DNA of 5,109 bases. Source: Nitrospirota bacterium (GTDB taxonomy: Bacteria > Nitrospirota > RBG-16-64-22 > JACRHK01). How positions within the stretch are numbered: position 1 is the stretch's first letter; every line of letters begins with the position of its first letter. A model generated the notes under the pieces. It was given only the letters and a program-made list of their open reading frames with translations. It searched no databases and was not told the DNA's origin. The stretch lies in contig JACRHK010000123.1 in the NCBI GenBank assembly GCA_016217625.1, positions 1-5,109 of the forward strand, given 5' to 3'. The position numbers were made by a program, and so were the translations under genes. This document shows, in pieces, positions 1 to 5,109 of this stretch.

Positions 1-768
1 CTCGGCAAAAATTGCCTCAGTGGTTTCCTCTCTGGGCTGAAGCGTCTCCGGCGCGGTGAACTCTGCCACAGATTCCGTGGCTTCCTCCAGGGTCTCGAAT
101 GACTGGATGACGGGAGGCGGCTCTTTTGGTGCCTCTTGTCGGATGGCTAACGTGTCGGCCTCCGAGACTTCCACGCCCTTCCAGAGTTCCGCCTCGTCGA
201 GGATCTCCGGTGTTTCGGCTTCCCCGATCGGTTCCGCCATGGCGACCGGCTCCTCTTCCTCGCCGACCAGGGCCTCCTCGGGTTCCGTATCGTACTCTCC
301 TCCGACCACAGCGGCCTCCAGTTCCTCCTCCCCGAAGACAGAAGGGGCGGCCTCGATGGCCATCGGGGGGGCCATAGCCGGCGCGGCACGGAGGGCTGCT
401 GCCTGCTCGATGGCGTTTCGAACCGTGCCGATGAGTTCACCCGATTCAAACGGCTTGGTGAGGTAGGCGTTGGCCTGCACCTCGGCGCCGCGGGCTTCGT
501 CGTAGTGCTCGTGCACGGAGACCAGGAGCACGACCGGAATCGCGCGCAGGTCAGGGTCGCTCTTGATCCGGCGGCAGAGCTCGAAGCCGTCCAGTCTCGG
601 CATCACCGCGTCGGCCAGGACGACGTCCGGCCGCTCCTGGCGAACCTTCTCCCACCCGGCCTCCCCGTCGGAGACCGCCTGGACCTCTATCTCCTCGCCG
701 GAGAAGATGAGCTCCACCACCTTCTGGATCGTAATGCTGTCGTCGGCCAATAACAGTCGCTTTTTCAT
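1..768 (-). CDS. Response regulator with N-terminal receiver and long acidic tail (3' end cut by window edge)
   Basis: The frame starts at the ATG at 768, behind a strong ribosome-binding site, and runs open through the left edge, so 256 residues are visible. Residues 1-120 form a CheY-like receiver beginning MKKRLLLADDSITIQKVVEL. The acidic pair is Asp9-Asp10, the phospho-acceptor Asp53 (VVLADAVMP), the conserved lysine Lys105 (YLTKPFE) and the aromatic switch residue Tyr102. The usual Thr of the fourth strand is Val83, followed by Ser84 (PVVLLVS). The K-x-F-like helix and the strands are intact, so it should accept phosphate, probably from the CheA in this operon. From about residue 121 onward there is no known output domain: the chain is Ala/Pro-rich at 121-145, then strongly Glu-rich and probably disordered to the edge. 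No DNA-binding, GGDEF, CheB or HD motif is seen. This resembles receivers with disordered tails such as RomR of myxobacteria, but only in layout. The true C-terminus is not visible. Confidence 0.92.
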   Translation of the reverse strand, partial: MKKRLLLADDSITIQKVVELIFSGEEIEVQAVSDGEAGWEKVRQERPDVVLADAVMPRLDGFELCRRIKSDPDLRAIPVVLLVSVHEHYDEARGAEVQANAYLTKPFESGELIGTVRNAIEQAAALRAAPAMAPPMAIEAAPSVFGEEELEAAVVGGEYDTEPEEALVGEEEEPVAMAEPIGEAETPEILDEAELWKGVEVSEADTLAIRQEAPKEPPPVIQSFETLEEATESVAEFTAPETLQPREETTEAIFAE

Positions 769-773
769 GGGGT

Positions 774-780
774 CTCCTCC
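774..780 (-). promoter_or_regulatory. Strong Shine-Dalgarno site of the response regulator gene
   Basis: GGAGGAG on the minus strand sits about 6 bases before the ATG at 766-768. It is the best match to the Shine-Dalgarno consensus in the window and fixes the start of the regulator. It is much stronger than the site before the first cheW, which suggests that the regulator is translated well relative to that adaptor. Confidence 0.85.
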
Positions 781-781
781 A

Positions 782-1240
782 TTAGGCGATCTCCAGCCGG
801 ATGGAATCGGGATTGGCGAAAAGGGCCGGGATATTCAGGATCGGCAGGACCTGCCGGTCTTGTTTGATGATGCCGATGAGAAAGCGGGACTGGATGCCCA
901 TGAGCTTCAGCGGGGGGGAGAGGATCTCTCCCTCCTCTACGGTGGCGATCCCGCCGACGGCGTCCACGTGGAGGCAGAGGGGGGTGGAGCTTCCCTGGAT
1001 TACGAGGAGGAGACCAGCGGGACTCTCCTCGTCAGTCTCGAAGCGCTTCCTGAGGTCGTAGACGGCCACAAGCGTTCCCCGGTAATCCTTCACACCCTCT
1101 ACGTAGGGGAGGGTGAGCGGAACACGGCGGATCCCTTCAGAAAGGAGGATCTCCAGGGTCTGATTCAGAGGCACGCAGAAGGTCCTCCCCGCGGTCTGGA
1201 ACGTGAGCAGTCGTGTCTGAGTCGTCGTCCGTATTGCCAT
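782..1240 (-). CDS. cheW: CheW-type adaptor protein, second copy
   Basis: This second CheW-domain protein has 152 residues and is clearly different from its neighbour. Visible elements are RLLTFQTAGRTFCVPL (10-25), LPYVEGVKDYRG (44-55), TLVAVYDLRKRF (56-67), LCLHVDAVGGI (88-98) and the C-terminal QVLPILNIPALFA (130-142). The N-L-R-G motif reads D-Y-R-G and keeps the key arginine at 54. The ATG at 1238-1240 comes 2 bases after the stop of the first cheW. AGAGGA, inside the end of that gene about 10 bases upstream, serves as the ribosome-binding site, so translational coupling is likely. It ends in TAA at 782-784, 13 bases before the regulator gene. The two CheW proteins share the LPYVEG element but few other residues, so they may link different receptors to the same kinase or play unequal scaffold roles. 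The family is certain; the division of labour is inferred. Confidence 0.94.
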   Translation of the reverse strand: MAIRTTTQTRLLTFQTAGRTFCVPLNQTLEILLSEGIRRVPLTLPYVEGVKDYRGTLVAVYDLRKRFETDEESPAGLLLVIQGSSTPLCLHVDAVGGIATVEEGEILSPPLKLMGIQSRFLIGIIKQDRQVLPILNIPALFANPDSIRLEIA

Positions 1241-1242
1241 CG

Positions 1243-1683
1243 TCAGGGTGTCCTCTGCTTGGACGAGAACGCCTGCTCGTTGAGCAGGAGGATGATCTCT
1301 CCGTCGTGTCGAATCGCTCCGGCAAACATCCGCTCCTCTCCTGAAAAGATCCCGTCAGGGAGCGGGAGGACCTCTGTGGAGGCTGCGTTGAGGATTTCCT
1401 GCACGGAGTCCACGGTCAGCCCGATGGAGCCGGATAAATGTTGTAGGACGAGCACGGCGATCTCCTCGCGGGAGGTGCGCGTCGGATGTTCAAGGACGCG
1501 GCGGACGTCGAGGACCGGCGTCTCCCGGCCCCGCACGAGGAGCGTGCCTTCCACGTAGGGGAGGGGGTCGTTGCCGAGGTCCGTGGGGGTCCGGATCTCC
1601 ATCAGGTGGCGGATGGAGATCGCGTAGCGCTCACCGGCAAGCCGGAAAATCAGGATCTGATCAGTGGACTGGGTAGGGGCCAT
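1243..1683 (-). CDS. cheW: CheW-type adaptor protein, first copy
   Basis: This is a single-domain scaffold of 146 residues that would couple the receptor to the P5 domain of CheA. The CheW fold can be followed from ILIFRLAGERYAISI (residues 10-24) through LPYVEG (41-46) and LVRGRETPVLDVRRVL (49-64) to GLTVDSVQEI (88-97) and the final strand GEIILLLNE (128-136). The usual N-L-R-G is L-V-R-G here, and Arg51 matches the conserved receptor-binding arginine. The length is typical of the family. The frame stays open upstream to an ATG at 1770, but that would overlap the cheA receiver codons and add a Ser/Arg/Asp-rich stretch with no CheW similarity. The ATG at 1683, just before the first beta strand, is therefore preferred. 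Its ribosome-binding site is weak (ACAGG, inside the repeat). It probably acts with the next gene as one of two non-identical adaptors; a PilI- or ChpC-like role is possible but cannot be assigned. Confidence 0.93.
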   Translation of the reverse strand: MAPTQSTDQILIFRLAGERYAISIRHLMEIRTPTDLGNDPLPYVEGTLLVRGRETPVLDVRRVLEHPTRTSREEIAVLVLQHLSGSIGLTVDSVQEILNAASTEVLPLPDGIFSGEERMFAGAIRHDGEIILLLNEQAFSSKQRTP

Positions 1684-1712
1684 CGTGTCTGACCTGTCAG
1701 ACCTGTCTGACC
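1684..1712. repeat. Three alternating GTCAGAC/GTCTGAC words between cheA and cheW
   Basis: On the plus strand GTCTGAC occurs at 1687-1693, GTCAGAC at 1696-1702 and GTCTGAC at 1705-1711. The words are separated by CT each time, giving an exact 9-base period. GTCAGAC and GTCTGAC are reverse complements, so each neighbouring pair is also a perfect 7-base inverted repeat with a 2-base centre. The set fills almost the whole 28-base gap between the cheA stop (1712-1714) and the cheW ATG (1681-1683). On the coding strand it supplies ACAGG about 9 bases before that ATG, the only candidate ribosome-binding site. It could be an operator-like element, a small hairpin, or a simple tandem duplication. The sequence does not tell these apart. 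Confidence 0.85.
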
Positions 1713-4237
1713 TAGGCGAGAACCTTGCCGAGGATTCGCTGGGTGACCTCAATGAGGATCTGTTCGTCAAACGGTTTCACGAGGTACTCCAGCGCTCCCA
1801 TCTCCTGGGCCTTTTTGCGGTGTTTCTCGCCGGCCCTGGAGGTCAGCACCACCACCGGCACCTGGGCGAGTTGCGGGTTGCGCTTGAGCTCAGCCATCAA
1901 CTCATATCCGTGCATGACCGGCATCTCCAGGTCGGTGATGATGAGGTCGAACGGCTCTTTGGAGAGCATCTCGAGCGCCTCCAGGCCCTGGGTGGCGACC
2001 GCCGCTTCGAATCCTGCCTTGGCCAGGATATGGCTCAGGTACTTGCGGATGCTGATGGAATCATCGACGACTAGGACGCGGGACAGCCGTGGCGCGGCGG
2101 CCACGGCCATCTCCGGCGCTTCAGGCGCGGCCGGGATGTGGGGGGCCTCGCTGGGAGGGGCCTCCCGTTGGATCACCCGCGTGATGGCCTTGACTTTGGC
2201 GCCCTGCTCGCCCAGGAAGGAGAGCGTATCCAGGATCAGGCGGACGTTCCCCTCGCCGGAGATGGACGCCCCGGTGTAGGCCCGGAGGTTTTTGAGGTAC
2301 TCCCCGAGCGGCTTGACCACGATCTCCTCTCGGCCGACGATCGCGTCGACCATGAGCGCGATCGTGCGCTCCATCACGCCCAGGACGAGCGCGGGTAACT
2401 TCCGGCCGATCTCGTCCGCGCGAACGGCGGGCTTCAGGCCGAGCACGCGGTCCAGGCGGAGCAGCGGGACCATTCGTCCGCGGAGGTTGACCATCTCTTC
2501 GCCGGCCAGGCGCCGCACCTCGCTTTCCGCGAAGCGCGTGGTTTCTTCGACGGTGTTGAGCGGGATCGCGAACTCTTGCTCGCCCGAGCGGATGATCAAT
2601 GCCTGGGTGATCACCAGGGTCAGGGGGAGCTTGATGAGAAACTTCGTGCCGACATGGACCTCGGTCTGCACTTCAATCCGCCCGTTGATCTTCGCCAAAT
2701 CGGTCGTCACCACATCCAGGCCGACGCCGCGACCTGAGAGCGAGCTAATCTCCTTATACGTGGAGAACCCGGGGAGGAAGATGAGGTTGATCGTCTCCGT
2801 GTCGGAAAGCTCTTTGGCGACCGCCGGAGTGATGAACCCGCGCCGCACGGCCTCGGAACGGATGAACTCCGGGTCGATTCCCAGGCCGTCGTCCTCGATC
2901 TCAATCAGGATGTTGTTGCCCTCATGTTTCGCGTTCAGCACGATGGTTCCTGTCTCCTCCTTGCCCATGCGGAGGCGGTCCTCCGGAGGCTCAATGCCGT
3001 GAGAGACCGCGTTGCGGATCAAGTGGAGGAGGGGGTCGGAAATCATCTCGAAGATGGTTTTATCGATCCGGGTCTCGCCCCCGGAGGCCAGGATGTTGAC
3101 CTTCTTCCGCTCGGTCTGGGCGAGGTCTCGGACCGGCCGGGTGAACCGCTGGAAGAGGCGGTCGAGCGCCACCATCCGCGCGCTGGTGATCTCTTCTTGC
3201 AGGGAGGTCGTGATGCGGCTGATCTGGGCGGTCTCTTCTTCGAACCCCTCGAAGAAGGCGGCCAGCTCATGGAGCACCTCATTGATGTCATTGGTGATCT
3301 CCACCAACTGGCGCGAGAGGAGGTTCACGTCGTCATACCGATCGAATTCGAGCTCGAAGAAATCTACGGAGTCGAAGGGGGAGAAGGATGCGGAAGTCGG
3401 CGTCCTGGAGGGAAGGCTATACTCGTATTTTTCCTCGAAGCCGCGGACGGTCTTCAGGAGGCGAGACTGGCTGAAATGGATCTCTTCCCGGACGCCTTGG
3501 ATGTAGTTGAGCTGCTGGATCAGGTGGTTCCGCTTGACGACCAGTTCGCCGACGAGGTTCATCAGGTTGTTCAACTGGTTGATGTTGACGCGGATGACCT
3601 GTTTTTCGATCTCGGAGACGTCTGCGGCCCGGCGCGATTGCTCCCGGCGCTCCGCGACGGCCAGATGGCGCGCCTCCTCGATCTCCGCCTGGAGACCGCC
3701 GGCGCTCCGGGCCAGGGCGGGTACAGGCTCTTCGATGATCTCCGCTTCGGCGATGAGTTCCGCGGGTGCGGGCTCCGGCGTCGTCAGGACCTCCGCCGCA
3801 GGAGTCGGTGCAGCCGCCTCCAACACCCCCGGAGCCGGTTCTTTCGGGGCAAACAGGGTGTTGTAGCGAAGGTTGATATGGCGGGCAATCTCCGCGTTTT
3901 CGGCCTTCCCCTTGGGGATCTCGTTGACGAGGGTCTTGACGGCATCGAGCGTCTCGAAGATGAAATTGATTTGGTTCCGGTCGGCGGAGACCTCCTTTGA
4001 GCGGATCATCCCCAGGACGTCTTCCGTGCGGTGGGCGATCTCGCTGATCACCAGAAACCCCATCATGGCGGCGGAGCCTTTCAGGGTGTGGGCGGCGCGG
4101 AAGAGCTCGTCGATTACCTCCCGGTTCCCGGGGTTTTTCTCCAGGGTGAGGAGGCCCTGGTTGAGGTTCTGGAGGTGGTCTCCCGCTTCGATCAGGAAGA
4201 ACTCAACCAGGGCTGCGCGATCGAACGTTCCTGCCAT
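1712..4237 (-). CDS. cheA: Hybrid chemotaxis histidine kinase CheA with C-terminal receiver domain
   Basis: This 841-residue kinase phosphorylates its own HPt histidine and passes the phosphate to receiver domains. Domains in order: HPt/P1 at about 1-125 with FRAAHTLKGSA, the likely phospho-site being His50; a Pro/Ala/Glu-rich linker at about 131-205 in place of a recognisable P2; the P3 dimerisation region at about 211-375, starting with NNLMNLVGELVVKRNHL and enlarged by an insert around 265-310 (FELEFDRY); the P4 ATPase at about 376-540 with N-box HLIRNAVSHG (Asn409), G1 DDGLGID (449-455) and G2 SGRGVGLD (501-508); the P5 CheW-like domain at about 543-680 with NLRG (584-587); a Pro/Ala linker; and a receiver at 718-841. 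The receiver has the acidic pair Asp725-Asp726, phospho-acceptor Asp769, Thr799 and Lys821, so it looks functional. The ATG at 4235-4237 is preceded by GCGAGGA at a usable distance. The fused receiver and the insert resemble ChpA/PilL/FrzE-type kinases, though only one HPt is present where ChpA has many. Confidence 0.97.
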   Translation of the reverse strand: MAGTFDRAALVEFFLIEAGDHLQNLNQGLLTLEKNPGNREVIDELFRAAHTLKGSAAMMGFLVISEIAHRTEDVLGMIRSKEVSADRNQINFIFETLDAVKTLVNEIPKGKAENAEIARHINLRYNTLFAPKEPAPGVLEAAAPTPAAEVLTTPEPAPAELIAEAEIIEEPVPALARSAGGLQAEIEEARHLAVAERREQSRRAADVSEIEKQVIRVNINQLNNLMNLVGELVVKRNHLIQQLNYIQGVREEIHFSQSRLLKTVRGFEEKYEYSLPSRTPTSASFSPFDSVDFFELEFDRYDDVNLLSRQLVEITNDINEVLHELAAFFEGFEEETAQISRITTSLQEEITSARMVALDRLFQRFTRPVRDLAQTERKKVNILASGGETRIDKTIFEMISDPLLHLIRNAVSHGIEPPEDRLRMGKEETGTIVLNAKHEGNNILIEIEDDGLGIDPEFIRSEAVRRGFITPAVAKELSDTETINLIFLPGFSTYKEISSLSGRGVGLDVVTTDLAKINGRIEVQTEVHVGTKFLIKLPLTLVITQALIIRSGEQEFAIPLNTVEETTRFAESEVRRLAGEEMVNLRGRMVPLLRLDRVLGLKPAVRADEIGRKLPALVLGVMERTIALMVDAIVGREEIVVKPLGEYLKNLRAYTGASISGEGNVRLILDTLSFLGEQGAKVKAITRVIQREAPPSEAPHIPAAPEAPEMAVAAAPRLSRVLVVDDSISIRKYLSHILAKAGFEAAVATQGLEALEMLSKEPFDLIITDLEMPVMHGYELMAELKRNPQLAQVPVVVLTSRAGEKHRKKAQEMGALEYLVKPFDEQILIEVTQRILGKVLA

Positions 4238-4252
4238 GGGGTCCTCGCCGGA

Positions 4253-5109
4253 TCAGGACAGGAGGATCTCCTCCTCGTCCCCGTCCATCGCGGCGGAGAG
4301 GGCGGGCTCCTCGGCCTCCCTGCCGATCTTGAACTTCCCGATGGTGATCACCAGGCGGTCGGCAAGGTCGGCAAGGCCTTTAATAGTCGCTACGGTGTGT
4401 TTCACGCCATCGGCGGCTTGACGGCTCACGCCGGAGATGGACTCCATGGTGCGCACGACGTTCTCCGTCGACTTCACCTGCTGGCGGGCCGCCTGGGAGA
4501 TCTCCGCGACCAGCGTGGAGGATCGCTTCACGATCGCCTCAATCTCTTTCAGGGCGGCGCCCGCGGAGTCCGCGATCCGCGTTCCTTCCTCCACCTCACG
4601 GGTCCCTTCTTCCATCGTCGTCACGACCTCGTTCGTCTCGACCTGAATCCCCTTGATGAGGCCGGCAATGTCTTTGGTGGCCTTGGCCGAGCGCTCGGCG
4701 AGCTTCCGCACCTCGTCGGCCACGACGGCGAATCCCCTGCCATGCTCGCCCGCCCGGGCCGCCTCGATGGCGGCGTTGAGCGCCAGCAGGTTGGTCTGGG
4801 TGGCGATGTCGTTGATCACCTCCACGATGGCGCCGATCTCCAGGGAGCGATCCCCCAGGGCCTTGACCTTCTTACTGGTGAGCTGCACGGTCCCGCGGAT
4901 CCGCTGCATCCCGCGGATGGTGTCTTCCACGGCTTTCTCGCCCTTCAACGCGGAGTCCGTGGCTTGGCGCGAGGCGTCGGCCGCCAGCTCCGCGTCCTCC
5001 GCCACGCGCTGCATCGAGGAGGACATCGTGTGCACCGACTGCGCGGCGCCCCCGATCTGAACTCCCTGGTCCTCGGCGCCTTTCCGCAAGCTCTCCGAAG
5101 AGCCCAGGA
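4253..5109 (-). CDS. Methyl-accepting chemotaxis protein, C-terminal signalling domain (5' end cut by window edge)
   Basis: This is the cytoplasmic signalling part of a chemoreceptor, which binds CheW and CheA and controls kinase activity. The frame is open to the right edge, so about 284 C-terminal residues are visible and the sensor, any membrane segments and any HAMP domain lie outside. A TTG at 5087-5089 is probably just an internal leucine codon. The diagnostic hairpin tip, at about 4694-4824, contains [20 protein letters not shown] followed by [20 protein letters not shown], nearly the family consensus. Heptad-like Ala/Ser/Val/Glu-rich helices flank it. About 135 residues separate the tip from the end of the returning helix, which suggests a long bundle; the exact heptad class needs an alignment. 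The protein ends in an acidic tail ([10 protein letters not shown]) and has no NWETF-type CheR-docking pentapeptide. No clean methylation-site consensus was picked out by eye. Its TGA lies 15 bases before the cheA start. The family is certain; the ligand and the full architecture are unknown. Confidence 0.96.
   Translation of the reverse strand, partial: LGSSESLRKGAEDQGVQIGGAAQSVHTMSSSMQRVAEDAELAADASRQATDSALKGEKAVEDTIRGMQRIRGTVQLTSKKVKALGDRSLEIGAIVEVINDIATQTNLLALNAAIEAARAGEHGRGFAVVADEVRKLAERSAKATKDIAGLIKGIQVETNEVVTTMEEGTREVEEGTRIADSAGAALKEIEAIVKRSSTLVAEISQAARQQVKSTENVVRTMESISGVSRQAADGVKHTVATIKGLADLADRLVITIGKFKIGREAEEPALSAAMDGDEEEILLS

Noticed and set aside
56..466. A Ser-rich plus-strand frame opposite the acidic tail of the regulator
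   Set aside because: Runs of Ser, Ala and Pro are what the complement of Glu-rich codons (GAG/GAA read as CTC/TTC, shifted to TCC/TCT) gives. The minus-strand frame continues from a clear receiver domain and is the real one.
563..1558. A 331-codon plus-strand open frame across the regulator and both cheW genes
   Set aside because: It crosses three real genes and their junctions on the opposite strand, shows no recognisable family motif, and is explained by the lack of A/T-rich stop codons in GC-rich antisense frames.
1684..1712. The inverted words in the cheA-cheW gap as a rho-independent terminator
   Set aside because: The stem is only 7 base pairs with a 2-base centre and has no following run of T on the coding strand. 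Transcription is expected to continue into cheW.
1684..1770. A 29-codon N-terminal extension of the first CheW from an ATG at 1770
   Set aside because: It would overlap the cheA receiver codons and add an Arg/Ser/Asp-rich segment foreign to CheW. The ATG at 1683 sits just before the first conserved beta strand.
2924..4000. A 358-codon plus-strand open frame antisense to cheA
   Set aside because: It lies entirely over well-supported cheA codons for P1-P4. It is an opposite-strand shadow produced by GC-rich codon use, rich in Asp/Glu/Leu as expected from such antisense frames, with no domain or convincing ribosome-binding site.
1..5109. Transfer, insertion sequence or CRISPR signals
   Set aside because: Codon use is uniform along all five genes. 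No transposase, terminal inverted repeats, tRNA or spaced direct repeats of CRISPR size were seen.

Overview
The window holds part of one chemosensory (Che-type) signalling operon. All five genes are on the minus strand and read from the right edge to the left edge. In order of transcription they are: the C-terminal signalling half of a methyl-accepting chemotaxis receptor (cut by the right edge), a hybrid CheA histidine kinase with a C-terminal receiver domain, two different CheW-type adaptors in tandem, and a response regulator with a long acidic tail (cut by the left edge). The gaps between genes are 15, 28, 2 and 13 bases. There is no room for internal promoters or terminators and none was seen, so a single transcript is the simplest reading.

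The genes would work together as follows. Receptor trimers and the two CheW proteins hold CheA in an array and control its autophosphorylation on the HPt histidine. Phosphate then goes to the receiver fused to CheA, to the separate regulator at the left edge, or to both. The CheA has one HPt domain, no recognisable P2 (CheY/CheB-docking) domain, an enlarged dimerisation region containing an F-x-x-L-E-F-D-R-Y segment, and a fused receiver. This layout resembles the kinases of the type IV pili / alternative-function class (ChpA, PilL, FrzE-like) more than flagellar CheA. No cheR, cheB or free-standing single-domain cheY lies inside the window, but both ends of the operon are cut off.

The DNA is GC-rich (roughly 60% by eye), codon use is strongly G/C-ending, and translation signals are of the Shine-Dalgarno type. 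The regulator's A-D-D-S-I-T-I-Q-K-V-V start is a form I associate with Deltaproteobacteria-like and related deep-branching GC-rich Gram-negatives (myxobacteria, Geobacter-like, Nitrospirota, NC10, Rokubacteria). The species cannot be named from this sequence.

There are no RNA genes, mobile elements or CRISPR arrays, and no gene-free stretch longer than 30 bases. The non-coding item of most interest is a set of three alternating 7-base words, spaced every 9 bases, that fills the gap between cheA and the first cheW. The window is best described as a known class of system with some lineage-specific features, not a wholly new one.
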